From assembly GCA_948567375.1 (NCBI GenBank), contig OX419761.1:60797089-60861088 (forward strand): a DNA stretch of 64,000 bases, given 5' to 3'. A program made the position numbers and the translations under genes. Positions 45,801 to 57,712 of this stretch are shown one piece after another. Under the pieces are notes generated by a model. It did not search any database. It was given only the letters and a program-made list of their open reading frames with translations, and was not told where the DNA came from. Every line of letters begins with the position of its first letter. The first letter of the stretch is position 1. This stretch comes from Lunularia cruciata (Eukaryota > Streptophyta > Marchantiopsida > Lunulariales > Lunulariaceae).

Positions 45801-46023
45801 GAACGATCAACAAAGGTATAGAAGAAGCGTGCGTAATCCCGAGTGTCACTGCTGTTGATGTGGTCGTTCATCTCACGTGGGCATCCCAAGTGGTCCAATC
45901 ATAGTCCTTATGCATCCTTCCCACATGGGTCTTTACCCCTTGCAAGGTAAAGCGTCGGTGACACACCGGGCATGGTGTATCCCGACCCGCTCTAGGTGAC
46001 CCCACATGGGAAGGTGTAGCCAT
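42804..46023 (-). pseudogene. R2-like ORF, copy 2, multiply broken
   Basis: ATG at 46023, aligned with 35915 in copy 1. The finger CPVCHRRFTLQGVKTHVGRMH is intact; a frameshift follows near 45870. RT keeps VDVENAFNSV and GTRQGDPLGGPL, but the Asp-pair motif reads LVDDTQIV. The CCHC motif is CECGSTLDVAAVHMTRC. The endonuclease keeps RADLYLVRDD and VADV, GRKVSKYWG. A 72-bp in-frame tandem duplication (42899-43042) repeats QRVSI...HRRAITLG near the C-terminus. The Arg codon CGA corresponding to the copy 1 stop is intact here. Confidence 0.82.
42899..43042 (-). repeat. 72-bp tandem duplication inside R2-like copy 2
   Basis: CCTAATGTGATTGCTCTCCT starts at 42899 and again at 42971. It duplicates 24 codons in frame near the C-terminus. 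Copy 1 has a single unit. Confidence 0.9.
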
Positions 46024-46217
46024 GGCTAGCACAAGAATAGTGATAGTAACACATGATGCTCCTCTCCATATCTCCCCATATCTGCAAAACCACAACCCCT
46101 CACATTCCAACTCACATAAGAAAACAATCTCTCCAAACCCTAAAATCTATAAGCTCTCATAACTTTCAATTTCCATCTCCAAAATTTTCAAATTAAATTC
46201 CCATGGAACTTAATCAT

Positions 46218-46513
46218 GAAAACCAAGAAATTGGAAATGAAAACTCCCAACCCATCACTCTCAATGTATAATGATCACTCTCAACCCTAAAAAAGCTAAA
46301 AATCTTCATAACTTTCTACTCTATTCTCCATAGTCTTCAATCTAGGTGCCAATGGAACCGAAATTGAAAAACAAAGAGAATCGACTATTCACTCAAATGC
46401 TACATGCTAGAGAGCCCTCAAAAATTATCAAAATTGTCTCACGTCTCTCCCTCTCCTCTCCCGTCTCCACACTCTCCCACAACTTCCCCGTGCGTATCCA
46501 CTCCAAAAGACTG
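46218..46513. other. Leader-like sequence beside R2-like copy 2
   Basis: 46260-46370 (CAACCCTAAAA...CTTCATAACTTTC...CCAATGGAACC) resembles, in diverged form, the adjoining 5' leader of copy 2 (46130-46217: AAACCCTAAAATC...CTCATAACTTTC...CCCATGGAACT). It may be a second, diverged leader unit or part of the neighbouring repeat. Confidence 0.4.
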
Positions 46514-47560
46514 GGAGAGTGGGGTGCAAGAATTACAGAGAGCAAAGAACTCTTGCTTTCCAATAGTAGAGCAAAACATATTGAGTTTGAAGAACTTCTT
46601 GACAAAATGCAAAATTTGGAAGGAAAGAGGGTTCTAGACATTGTTCGCATTCTATGCTTTGAGAAACATTTGACAATCCATTGAAAGCTCCAAGACTTCC
46701 AAGAGGAGAGAAATTAGGAGAGTGCGGTGCAAGAGGGGGTGCAAGAATTAGGTAGAAGAAAGAACTCTTGCGTTCTAGCAACAAAGCAAAAGACATTGAG
46801 CTCAAATAACTTCTTAATAGAGTGCAATTTGGAAAGGAAAGAGTGTTATGGACATTGTTAGCACTCTAGTCTTTGAGTATACATTTGACTGTCCATCACA
46901 AGCTCAAATACTCCCAAAAAGAGAAAAATTGGGAGAGTTGAGTGCAAGAATTGGGTGGAGGAAAAAAATCCTATGTTTGAGCAATAAAGTAAAATACATT
47001 GAGCTCAAATTACATTTTGATAGAAGATAAAATTTGGAGGAAAGAGGGTTTTGTACTTTGTTAACACTTTGAGGCTTGAGCATACATTTGACAATCCAAA
47101 GACTTCCAAGAGGAGAAAAATTGTGAGAGTGGAGTGCAAGAATTAAGTAGAAGATAGGACACCCACATTCAAGCAAAAGAGCAAAAGACATTGAGCTCAA
47201 ATGGCTTCTTGATAGAAGGTGAAATTGTAAAGGACAAATAATTTTGGACATTGTTAGCACTATGCACTTTGAGTAAACATTTGATAGTCCATCACAAGCT
47301 TGAATAGCTTCCAAGAGGAAAGAGATTGGAAGAGTGGAATGGAAGAATTGGAAAGAAGAACTGTTGCATGTGAGCAATAAAGTAGAAGACATTGAGTTTG
47401 AACAAATTCCTTGTGAAAGGAAAAATTAGGGAGAAGATGTTTAACATTGAGAAATTCTCTTGTGCTTTGAGCAAACATTGGGAAGTAGATAAGAAGCTCA
47501 AAGATCTTCAAAAGGAGAGGATTGGGAATGAGGAGATCTTGCAAGAAACCACAATGAACG
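46514..47560 (+). repeat. Tandem array, about five units of about 200 bp
   Basis: Units start with GAGAGTG-type phrases at 46514, 46718, 46933, 47125 and 47329 (spacing 204, 215, 192, 204). Each contains GTGCAAGAATT, a GCAAAAGACATTGAG phrase, ACATTGTTAGCACT and CATTTGACAGTCCATCA. Units are diverged from each other. A further unit lies at 42603-42803, beyond R2-like copy 2. Open stretches inside the array are by-products of the repeat. Confidence 0.8.
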
Positions 47561-47576
47561 GGAGTGTTGCTAGTTA

Positions 47577-48762
47577 GATCAAAGTGAAGAGTGGGAAATG
47601 TTTCAAGATTGTGATTCCTTATCTCATGTGCATACTCCGCTGCATGAAGTGGAGATAGATATTGAGACCTACCCAGTCATGGTATGAGATTGTGTGGAGC
47701 TGGAAGAAAATAATTTGGAATTACCATTTGAAGAAATAGATATCCTAGAGGAATCAAGAGAAGACATATGCAACAAAATGAGTGCATCCAGGAATAACTA
47801 AAGATATAACACAATAGAAAGATCTAGACCATCAAGATAATAAAGAAAAGGACTTGGTCCTCTTGTATGAGAAGCATAGGGAGAATTTTCCATGGAAACT
47901 CTACTTTTGTTGGGTATGACCTTTCATAGTCTAAGAAGTGTTTGCCAATGGATCAATCTGCTAACTCATAGACTTGCAAGGAGTCTAGCTGAACACCAAG
48001 ACTAATAGATCCTAGGTCAAACAATACTATTAGGAAAATGTGGAAGTAGAGAGTGTTTTCAAGGCTGCTCTATGAGCCGGCCTGTCTCTCACTCAGGATG
48101 AACCTCTAATGGCTATTATGGTAGCGCACCATGGACTAACAAGGCAAATAACCCCAACTCCATCATACTCCTCCAAGGCTAACACTCCAAGACTCAAGAC
48201 ATTGCTCACTAGAGAACTCAATGAGAGAAAGATAGTTGCAAATGAAAGGATGATGAGTACCTCCTCACCCCTAGTTTATGTACTTGTGAAATAGTTATGC
48301 ACCAAGGTTACTAATTATTGGAGTAACTCAAGTTACTAGGCTAAAGGTAAAGTAAAGTAAAAAATTATAAAGGAATATCCATCTACATGGGCATATTCCA
48401 CTAAGCATGTGATCTTATCTTGACCCAACCACTAAATCAAGGATTCCTTCATATGGTCTATCCTTGGACTATAGAAGAATCCAAAATAAAAAGACTTGCA
48501 GGCCCAAGAGTTCTCAACGCTTTCCTCAAAGCCAAACACCTAGGAATAATACCAAGTTAATACACTAGAATCAAAAATAGTGGTGCTCATCTTTTTGACT
48601 TCCTCTAAAGTAAGGTCCATACTATCTTAGCTATGACTAACTTTAGCTAATCATGACTAATGTAGAACCATCTTTTATCTCCATATAAATAATATCTCTC
48701 AAGTATTTGTAATACCAAGCTAAATATCACAATACCACACACATGCACAAATGGGTGTTACA
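47577..48762 (-). mobile_element. 3' LTR side of element D
   Basis: Minus strand starts TGTAACACCCATTTGTGC at 48762, right after the purine run CCGGGGGTAAA, giving an LTR start. A TATA-like TTATTTATATGG lies about 80 bp in (about 48680). The far end of the LTR is not recognised; 47577 is only the edge of the tandem array. No coding capacity. Confidence 0.5.
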
Positions 48763-49092
48763 TTTACCCCCGGACTAAGTTTTCCCTTTGTCCTCAAAGT
48801 GAAGGTCTCTTTATCTTCTATGATACATCTTCAACTTATCATGGTTAATCCTATCAAAGTGTCTTCCTCCCAACTCCTTGAGATCATAGGTGTAATTGCC
48901 TCACACCTTCTCCACTATGAAAGGTCCAAAGTACTTAGGCAAAAACTACTTTTGCACTCTCTTGAAACAAATGGAATCAAACAACATTACCCAATCACCT
49001 TCTTTGAAAGGCTCTACCTTCTTCTTGCCTTACCTCTTGTCATAGCTCTCCTTTTGTTTCCTTTGGGCTTGCTCCACTCAAACCATAGCACC
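48763..49092 (-). pseudogene. Element D integrase, C-terminal tail
   Basis: Minus strand reads VEQAQRKQKESYDKR, GDWVMLFDSICFKRVQK, FLPKYFGPFIVEKV, GNYTYDLKELGGRHFDRINHDKLKMYHRR: the SH3-like tail of a gypsy integrase with no chromodomain after it. It joins the core at 52897-53439 once the solo LTR is removed (EEARASA before, AMV after). Contains stops. Confidence 0.75.
49088..49092. repeat. Target-site duplication, left (GCACC)
   Basis: Pairs with GCACT at 52892-52896, one mismatch, as expected for an older insertion. Confidence 0.65.
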
Positions 49093-52000
49093 TATGGTAC
49101 CCACATTTTATTTTTTAATTATGAAGAAGAAGTGTACAAAAGAAGTTGAATTGCACTTGTATGGCCAAAGAAGGCAACGAAAAGTGTCCTCGGGGTGTAA
49201 CCCAAGGTAAAGTGACTTTGTGTCAGAAGGCAAAGTACTCAGAATTGCCTTGTCAGCATGCAACCCAAAGTAAGGAGACACCCTCTCGGAGGTGCTCAAC
49301 TTGAGGCGAGGACAGTGTAACAACTTCCCTTTGGGGCAAGACATTCAAGAAGGTATCATTCAAAACCGGCATTCATATGCATGAAGGACACTTGACAATG
49401 ACAGGAGCATGCAAGAGGTGTGATTTCTCGGTAGAAACTCAAAGTGAAGAAAGACAGAGAAGGCACAACTCTATAAAATTTGGGCTAAAGACTAAGCGAT
49501 GACCAGCAATTTTCCATCACCGTTAAGAAGTCGTCCTGCAAGAGATCATGGGAATGGAAGTGTAGTCAAAGATGTGCTGGTGTGTTGAGAGGAAGTCGAG
49601 AGAGTTAATCCGGGAATCAGTAGGAAGAATAGTCCCCAGCCCAGAGTGGAAGAGAGAAAGATGGGAGGTGGGAAGAAAAACTCCAAATTTGTAGTGAGAA
49701 ATCATGCAATTTGGAGGTTAGATGTGATTGCAAGAATCAAAGTCCTGAGCAAGCTTTGGATCACATTCTTGGCATGGAATTGGAATGTTAGTTTTCCAAG
49801 TTTCATGAATGAGATCATCGAGAGTAAGTATCTCGATGGCCCTGAAGAAGAAGGGAAGAGAGGAAATCCAGCTCGATGGACAAAGTCGGATTGGAGATTA
49901 GTACTTGGGAGAGAGGCAAGCATAGAGCATGGCACCATGTTCTTGGGGAAGGGAGAAGTAGCCAAAGAAACCCAAGAAGTGAGGGATGCTTTCTCTTTGA
50001 AGCATACAAAGAATGGCTACAAGATGGAGAGCTATAAAGATCTTGTCAAGAGAGGAATTGTAAGTGCTCTAATGGCAATCTTGAAGCTTGAAAGAATGAC
50101 TTATGTGATGAAGCACCAAGCGGTGTTCTTCCATAAGATGTTTGCAAGAGAGCCAATTAATAGGGCAAAGTATCTTCATCAGAGGACGAGACAGATGGTG
50201 TGGAACTTGCAAGACAAGTCACCGCCGCATTACATTGTGCCATTTGCAGCCCACTTCTATCTGGGGTTGAATTTGCTCAATTTGGCAGAGAGGCACAAGA
50301 TGGTGTCCCATTTCCATCCCAACTTGCAAAGAGATGTTGACACGGAGGAGCAGTAGTACATCTTGCAAATCAGGAGTAGTGATGAGTACTATGAGCAGAC
50401 GGGGCAGAGTGTGCAAGTGAAGGTGAATACTCCAAAGTCAAAGAAGAGGAGTCGACAAGGAGAAGAAGAAGAAGTAGAGAAGGCAAGACCTCGGAAAGCT
50501 AGAAAGGTGAACCCGAGGAGGGAGTTGGTGGTAATCGTGTCATTAGATGAAGAGTAAGAAGGAGAGGCGGAGTGCAAGTCCAAAGACTTGGACAAGGAGG
50601 AAGAACCTGAGTTCACGCTTCAGAGTGGGAATATGAGTAGTGCCAGTGATGACGGAGTAGAGATGCAGTCAGTACCTGAAGAGGAGGAAGCTAAGATGGA
50701 GACGGTGGAGAAAGATAACTCAAAACTGGAAGATGAAGTTCCAAAGTAGGAGGAAAAGAGAGTTACAATTCAGAGGAGAGTCCATTCTAGACAAAGGGCA
50801 AAGTATGAAGTGGGGCCGAGCAAGGTAAGAGAAGTAGAGAGTGGAATTTTGGAGAGCGACAAATCCATTCCTATAAGGCAATTGAGGCTAAGAAGGCAAA
50901 TATCAAGTGAGGAAGAGGTGAAGAAGGAGATAAGTCCACAAGCCAAAGAAATTCCAGGTCAAGGAGTAGAATATCTGGGAAAGATTGTGTGCTCATTGTT
51001 AGTGAAGTTAGAACACAAGAAGAATGAGATGCAGTCAAAGTGTCCAGAGGTGAAGACTATATTGCAGGTGTTAGCTTGATTGGAAGAAGAGAACTCGGAG
51101 TTGAAGAAGATTATAATCCACGGTGAGGAGGAAAGGGAAGTGTTACGAGTAGATTGCGTAATACAGAATCAAGTAATTGAGAACTTGAAGAGAGAAGTGG
51201 GGAGTAGAGGGAAAACAATCAAGTAGAATGACATAGCAAGGGAAAGACAAGTAGCTGAGTATGAAATCTTGAAATAGCAATTTGTTGATTAGAGATTAGA
51301 GATTATCCATGCTATGGCAAGAGTAGCAGAGAAGGAGAAAGAGCTCAATAAAGTGATGGAGAGTGTAGAAGAGAAGAAGCAACTTTGGCAAAGAGAGTTG
51401 ACAATGAGATATATAGAGAAAGAGAGATTAAGAGAGTTACTTTGCAATCTGTAGGAGAAGATTTTGCAAAAGGAGAAGGAGAAGGAGACAGTGAAAGCTA
51501 AGTTTGAAGTGGATTTGGCAATGTATATAGAAGATTGGCTTGCAGATTAGGAATGGGAGAGAAGAATGAGATTGGAGCCATTGAAGGAGATAGTAGTGAA
51601 GATGAACGCAATGTTGAGTACAGAAGCCAACGTGCAAATTGAAGAGACAAGGCTACACGAGTTGAAGTTGTTGGTGCAAGAGACAAGGAGGAGAAATGCA
51701 AAGGATAAAGATTTGAATGCTTTACTTATTAGTCTCAGAACTCGTGTAGATAGAAAGATATTGGAAGTAGAAGATAATATCACAATTAGATTAGACTTAG
51801 TGAAATTAGAGATAGATAAACTTTGGAAGGATGTTAGAGCAAAACCCAAAGTGAGAGGAGATAAGCATAGGAGTATAGATATCTTTGGAGTTACCATCGG
51901 AGATGTTAGAGAAGAGTAGTTTGGGAGATAGAGATTTAGAAGGATTACTTGTGATAGGAATTGTAGATCAAGAAGAAGAAATAGTAGAATTGGTAGAAGA

Positions 52001-52891
52001 ATTAGGAGTTATGAAACCCAAAGATAGAGTAGTAGTGAGTGAGATTACTTTGGGATTGAGATTGAAAGTTGAGGAAGAAGTAGACATTGGATTGGAATCA
52101 TAACAGATTGAGATTTGAAGAGGTAGATATGAAGAGGTGCATTGTCATTTTGGATCTACAGGTTAGAAGAGTTGTTGTAGAACGGTATAGTTGTTAGTAA
52201 CTATTGTTTGCTTCACTATTTAAGAGTGGCATTTGCAATAAACCATTTTTCAATGCTCATTATTTCTAAGAAATAGATAAAGAAAAGTGTTGTGAAGCAT
52301 TGCTTGTTGTTTGAGCTTAATTTTGAGTATCAATTCTGCGCATGTGTTTGTGAGTGTGTGGAGAAATTTGAAGTGCAAGTCAATGTGTTTGTTGGATGTT
52401 GGATTCCGTAGCCTTGATCTTCATTTTGTGTGTTTGATCTTGAGTGAAGTGCAATTGGAGCAATGCCTTGACAAATTCGAGAGGAATTGTAGTGTTGGTA
52501 GTATTCTACATTTATGAGTGCAGCGCGAAGTTGATGTGAAGCAATTTTGATTGAGGAAGTTGTGCCTTCAATGGAGGGTGGGAACACAATTCTGTCAAAG
52601 TTGTTTTGCAGTGAAGTGTCATTTTTGGGAGAGCCTAAATCATGGCAATCAAGATTGTTTGGAAAGATTTGATGTAGTTGTGATTAAATGGTGTGAATTT
52701 GTGACGAGACTACGAGTCAATGCTTGTTACTCTCTTCTGGGGGTGGTTTCTACCTGAGAGATTAAAGACACAACCAAGAAGAACTAAACTGTTACTTTGC
52801 TTTGTATTTGACCAATTCTGACTTGTATCTCTATTGGAACAAACTTTACTTACCTGATTACTACAAAAGTGATATTTGCTAGGTTGTCACA
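49093..52891 (+). mobile_element. Solo big-LTR inside element D integrase (3,799 bp)
   Basis: Starts TATGGTACCCACATTTTA (TGTGG start with G-to-A change) and ends GGTTGTCACA; flanks GCACC/GCACT. Length within 20 bp of the copy at 641-4419. Both TATA-like boxes are kept (49472 and 52217). Contains the embedded ORF at 49499-52103. Its insertion splits the integrase of element D at the same protein position on both sides. Confidence 0.85.
49499..52103 (+). pseudogene. LTR-embedded ORF, second near-complete copy
   Basis: Starts M-T-SNFPSPLRSR and follows the order seen at 1054-3627: WRLDVIARIKVLSKLW, LAWNWNVSF, SALMAILKLERMTYVMKHQAVFFHKMF, PHYIVPFAAHFYLGLNLL, a Lys/Arg patch, an acidic region, the coiled coil (about 51080-51830), an acidic tail. 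One frame to about 51880, then a single frameshift into the tail. Stops are mostly TAG/TAA where copy 1 has CAG, CAA or GAA codons. N-terminal spacing (54 codons from ATG to MGGGKKNS) equals the minus copy at 6103, against 46 in copy 1: a length change in whole codons, as in coding sequence. Family unrecognised. Confidence 0.75.
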
Positions 52892-53667
52892 GCACTTGCT
52901 CTTGCCTCTTCCAATTCCATGAGTTGATCCTTCCTTGACTTCTTTGCATCACCTCCTTGTGCTTTCTTCAATCTCCTATGAATGCTTTGGAAGGTAGGAA
53001 GATCAAAGTGAATTTGTAAGGTAGACTCAATACCATATACCAATTGAAATGGAGAATATCTAATGGAAGTCTTCATGGTTGTCCTATACTCCCACAAAAC
53101 TGCATAAATCCTCTTATCCCAATGATGTTTAGCCCCCTCCATTTTTGTATCTTTGGCCAACATCATGCACAAGGTCTGATTGGTTCTCTCTGCCAAGCCA
53201 TTGGACTTTGGCTTATAGGATGTAGTTACTCTATGTGTGATAGAGAAATGTCGTAGCATGGCTGTAGTGGTGCTTCTTGTAAACTCTCCTCCTTTATTAG
53301 AAACCAACTTCAAAGGGCATCCAAACCTAGTGATAATGTATTCATAAAGAAATCTACCAACTTCATCTTCATTCTTGTCCCTCAATGGTCTAGCCTCAAC
53401 CCACTTAGTAAGATAATCAATAACTACCAAATGTACCAATTGTTCTTTGGGGTTCTATTGAGAAGACCTACAAAATCAATTCCCCACTTCTCAAAAGGTC
53501 CTAGCAATAGAATTGACCTAATTGGTGGAGTGGAAGTAGAATTTCTAGCAAAAGCTTGATAAACATGACATGTTTTGCAATAATCAAGATAGTCCTTGAA
53601 AATCCCTCTCCAATGGAAACCTGCATCTAGAATCTTGAAAGCAATCACCTTTCCTGCAAAGTGTCCT
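52892..53667 (-). pseudogene. Element D integrase, zinc site and core
   Basis: Minus strand: GHFAGKVIAFKILDAGFHWRG with CKTCHVYQ (HHCC zinc site, about 53660-53540), KWGIDFVGL (first Asp), VIDYLTKWVEARPL, RFGCPLKLVSNKGGEF (second catalytic Asp replaced by Asn: VSNKG for VSDxG), SNGLAERTNQTL (catalytic Glu kept). A frameshift lies near 53430. The right edge is the chromovirus B duplication. Confidence 0.78.
53663..53667. repeat. Target-site duplication, left (GTCCT)
   Basis: Pairs with ATCCT at 59318-59322 (four of five bases match). Confidence 0.65.
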
Positions 53668-54081
53668 TGTAAAAGACCAAAACCGAGGAGAGAAATAGGA
53701 GAATGGAAACTCACATTGGGACACTTGAATGAGGGAAAACTCCGAATGCCTAGCATGAGCTTTGGCTTTGGTATTTATAGGTAGCATACAAGGCCCTTGA
53801 GAAGCTTCCTCAAGCCGCTTTCTTAGAGTGCAAGCCAAGTTAACTAGGAAGCTTCTCAAGAAGCTTCCTTCTAGAAGCCGCCTACTTGGCGTGCAAGCTA
53901 AGCTAGTTGGAAGCTTCTAGAAGCTTCCTTCTAGAAGCTACTTACTTAAGGTGCAAGCTAAGCTAACCAGGAAGCTTCCCAAGAAGCTTCCTAGATACTT
54001 CCGGAATATTCTAGGCTAATTTGTCTTATGTGCTACTTCGTGAGCCTGACTGACCTCGTCGCTAAACTCCATATTGTTACA
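53668..54081 (-). repeat. 3' LTR of chromovirus B (414 bp)
   Basis: TGTAAAAGACC...ATTGTTACA on +. TATA region near 53770, GAA/TTC modules 53790-54000. Compared with the 5' LTR it lacks one 12-base and one 14-base module. Confidence 0.9.
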
Positions 54082-54537
54082 TATTCCCCTGCCGCTAGTT
54101 GGTGACGTCCTCGTCGCCAGTGAAGCTTCGAATTCTTGGATGGCTGTCTGTGCATTGTGGATGTGAGAAAGAGGTTCCCAGGTGGCATCATGAAGGGGAT
54201 ACCCTTTCCAAAGGACCTTGTACTCCATATGTTGGCGACGGCCTCGTTGAATGTGGCGACGCGCAAGGATACAATCAACTTCGTACTCCTCATGATCATT
54301 GATAGGGATAGGAAGAGGGGGAGGTTGGACTCGAGAGGAAAAGGAAGAGGGGTTAGGAACAAAGGGTTTCAACTTGGAAACATGAAAGACAGGATGGATA
54401 CGCATGTGACAAGGCAAGGCAAGATGATAAGCAATAGGAGAGACAATTTGGGTGATATCAAAGGGTCCTATCCAATTAGGGGCAAGTTTACAAACTTGGG
54501 TATCAAGTGGGAGATGGAGGTTACTAGAGGATAACAT
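54016..54537 (-). pseudogene. Chromovirus B pol end: integrase tail and intact chromodomain
   Basis: The frame reads KLAPNWIGPFDI and HPVFHVSKLKPF, then the chromodomain: HEEYEVDCILARR, MEYKVLWKGYP, DATWEPLSHI and IQEFEAS. The pattern (Tyr-Val start, YKVLWKGY, ATWEP) fits the chromodomains of plant chromoviruses, which bind modified histone tails and direct integration. This is the only copy in the window whose chromodomain frame is unbroken. The frame runs on through the polypurine tract and ends at 54016, about 65 bp inside the 3' LTR. Confidence 0.85.
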
Positions 54538-57034
54538 GACTTTATCACCAACTTTGAAGGTGAGATCTCGACGATGGTGGTCCGCATATTGTTTTTGGCG
54601 ATTTTGAGCAACAAGGAGGTGAGACTTGGCTTGTTGGAGAGATTAGGATATAATGGTCAAGAATGTGGAAGTATGAGGAACCTAAGATGGAGAGGAGCAA
54701 GAAGAGAATATGGAACAAGCGGATCTTGGCCAAAATTGAGAAAGAAAGGAGAGAATCTGATGCTTGCCTGTTTGGAATTGTTGTAGGCAAATTCGGCAGC
54801 GGCAAGACATTCATCCCAATAGGTATGGTGGACATTGACAAAGGCACGCAACATATCCTCCAATGTATGATTTGCACGTTCGGTTTGGCCATCAGTTTGA
54901 GGATGATAGGCCATGGAGAAAGCAAGCTTGGTGCCGAGTATTTGAAAGAGTGCTTGCCAAAACTTCTCGGTAAAGTGAGGATCATGGTCAGAGATGAGTA
55001 CGCGTGGCATTCCATGATTCTTGAAGACATTGTTGAAGTAGATTTGCGCTAAGGTTGGAGCATCTACATTATCACAAGTTGGTGCTAAGTGGATTTTCTT
55101 ACTAAGCTTATCCACAAACACCACGATGGCGGTGTGTCCTTGTTTGTCTTTGGCAAGGATGTGATGAGATCTAAGCTCACATGCTCCCAACGAGCTGATG
55201 GAACAGCAAGTGGTTGAAGGAGTCCACCCGGCTTCTGGTTGCTGGCCTTGTTACGTTGGCAGCTCTCACACGATTGGACAAATTCTTGAACATCTCGTGT
55301 CATGTTGGGCCACCACCATTGACGTTGGAGGGTACCCAAGGTCTTGTCTACACCCATGTGACCAGCGATGGGTAAATCATGGGCTTCTTGAAGGCACACA
55401 AGTCAAAGATCACCTTTGGCTGGAACATAGATCCGGTCCGCATGGAATAGAAGGCCCTCCTTGAAGGAGAAGGTGTTGTACTCCTTGTCACCTGTTGTTA
55501 GCCGACCATGTACCATTTGGAAGAAGGGATCTTGCTGTAGAGCTAACCGAAACTTGTTATGAATCTTGGGATCAATTGACACCGTCGTAATTGCTGCCGT
55601 GATGAGAGGAAGAGACTTCAAATCAGGTCATCGTGAGAGAGCATCAAGGATGACATAGAACCAACCTGGTTTGTACTCAAGTTTGATGTTGAACAATTGG
55701 AGTTGCTCTTCCCATCAATGATGTCGACTCTTCATGTGCTCTAGGTGTAAGGTCTGCAACAATGGCTTGTGATCAATTTGCATGATCACTTGTTTCCCCA
55801 AGAGATAATGTCTCCATACCTTGGTAGCATATACCATTGCAAGTTGTTCCCGATCTCGAGCAGAGTAATTTCTTTCAGCTATATTTAGTCGGCGAGACAC
55901 AAAGGCAATAGGATGTAGTCCATCTGGAAATTCTTGTTGCAATATAGCTCCAATTGCAAAGTTAGAAGCATCAAAATCAACCACACAAGGTAGTTGAGGA
56001 TCATATGGTTGAAGAATGGGTCTTGAAGACACCATATGCTTTAACTTCTGGAATGCTTCTTCATGCTTGGTAGTCCATTGGAAGCTCGAGTTCTTTCCCA
56101 AGAGGTCAGTCAATGGTGAAGCCACGTGAGCATAATAGTGGATGAACCGTCGGTAAAAACTGGCCAATCCATTGAATGGTCATACTTCGGTAGCATCCTT
56201 TGGGGTAGGCCAATCAGTAATGGCCTTGATCTTCTCTTCTTCCATCTTGATCCCCTCTGATGAGATCTTATGACCCAAGAAGGTAACCTTCTTTTGCCAA
56301 AAAGCACACTTTGACTTCTTGTAGTAAAATTTCCACTGTTGTAGTCGTCTTAGGACTTCTCGCACATGATTCATGTGTTCTGCCTTTGTCCTACTATAGA
56401 TTAAGATATCATCTAAGAACACTACCACGGACTGATCCAATAGTCCCTCCAACACCCGATGCATCTGATCCATGAAGACTGCTGGAGCATTAGTGAGTCC
56501 GAAAGGTAGAACTCTCCACTCAAAATGTCCATAGCTTGTGCGAAAGGCAGTCTTTTGCACAACCTCTCCTTCAATAGGAATTTGCCAATAGCCGCTACAA
56601 AGATCTAGCTTGGAAAAGTAGCATGCTTCACTTAATTGATCAAGTAGGTCATCAATCCGAGGCAAGGGATATGAATTCTTCACGGTTTGCTTATTGAGCC
56701 CACGGTAATCAATACAGAAACCAAGTCCTCCATCCTTCTTTGGAACAAATAGTACCGGGGCTCCCCACGGAGAGGTACTATGTCGTATGAAATCCTTCTC
56801 CAACAACTCTGTAAGTGTTGTTTGCAATTCCTCTAACTCCTTTGGTGAGAGCTGATAGATTGGTCTACTCACTGGAGTACTCCTTGGCAATAACTCAATC
56901 TTGAAGGACATACCTCGATCAGAGAGTAATCCCTTTGGCAGATCATTCGGAAACACATCTGCAAACTCCTGAACTATCCGATCAACCATTGCTTGATGCG
57001 GCACCTGGCCCTCCTCAGATTTGTTCTTGTGCAA
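54538..57034 (-). pseudogene. Chromovirus B pol: RT, RNase H, integrase core (broken)
   Basis: RT is open over 284 codons (57034-56180) with [40 protein letters not shown] and FLDDILIYS, all catalytic Asp present. RNase H: VVDFDASNFAIGAILQQ, QIDHKPLLQTL (Asp kept). Integrase: HMGVDKT, CESCQRNK, SLDLITSLPK, VLISDHDPHF, HPQTDGQTERANH, so the DDE triad is intact. Frame breaks lie near 56170, 55620, 55400 and 55190, and stops near 54700. Each break differs from those in copy A. Confidence 0.85.
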
Positions 57035-57680
57035 TCGGCTTGATCCACACCGCGAATACAGACTTATCTTCCTCCAAAGCTTGCTCTATGGCTGCTTCAT
57101 TAACAAACTTCCCTTCTAGGGACTCATCTCTCTTCCAAGCTTGCTCCATGGTTGCCTTCTTGGCAAACTTCCCAACTTGGGACTCATCTCCCTTCCATAT
57201 TTGCTCTATGGCTACCTTCTCAACAAACTTCCCATCTTGGGACTGACTATTCTTAGGTGCTTTACTCAGAGGTGCCAGACAACCTAATCAGAAATTCCTA
57301 CCTTGGTGTTGTACTTGAATTTGACGTCGGGTCCAATCAAATTGAACCTTATGACGTTCAAGCCAAGGTAGACCCAGAATGATATCATAGTGTAGAGGTG
57401 CTACTACAAACCTCATACACTCCAAATACTCCTTCCCAATCTTGAAGGTAACAAGATGCGAGGTGCGGAATACAGAACCTTTTCTACCATCCGCCATCAT
57501 CAAACTACTTCCAATCACTAGCTTGATAAGAATACCCAATTCCTTTGCTACTTGCATAGATATGCAATTCTTTGAACTTCCAGAATCAACCAAAATCCTA
57601 CAACCCCGATTAGATATCGTACCTTGTAAGTGAAGCAAACTTGCATAGGTCGAGCCTTCAATCCCATTGGAACTAATCAA
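57035..57680 (-). pseudogene. Chromovirus B protease and repeat linker
   Basis: ILVDSGSSKNCIS (active-site D-S-G), MADGRKGS, LECMRFVVAPLHYDIILGLPWLE: here the frame passes through the point where copy A is shifted. Then come the 3 x 20-residue linker repeats (about 57250-57065) and a frame break before RT. Same order as copy A. Confidence 0.8.
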
Positions 57681-57712
57681 GCTCCTAGTAGGTGGCTCGA
57701 AATCTCCTATTG

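Larger units (their letters stand above)
42804..46217 (-). mobile_element. R2-like non-LTR retrotransposon, copy 2
   Basis: Minus-strand homologue of 35722-39060, closely similar along its length, including the 5' leader up to the CCATGGAACTTAATCAT end at 46217. Frameshifts and stops break the frame into at least six parts. Flanked on both sides by the about 200-bp tandem-repeat family. It lies tail to tail with copy 1. Confidence 0.8.

Noticed and set aside
46393-47544. Several 60-160-codon frames on both strands
   Set aside because: They fall in the diverged 200-bp tandem array and repeat with its period, so they are by-products of the repeat.
46514-47560. Possible CRISPR-like array
   Set aside because: The units are diverged 200-bp direct repeats with no short constant repeat and unique spacers, in eukaryotic DNA.
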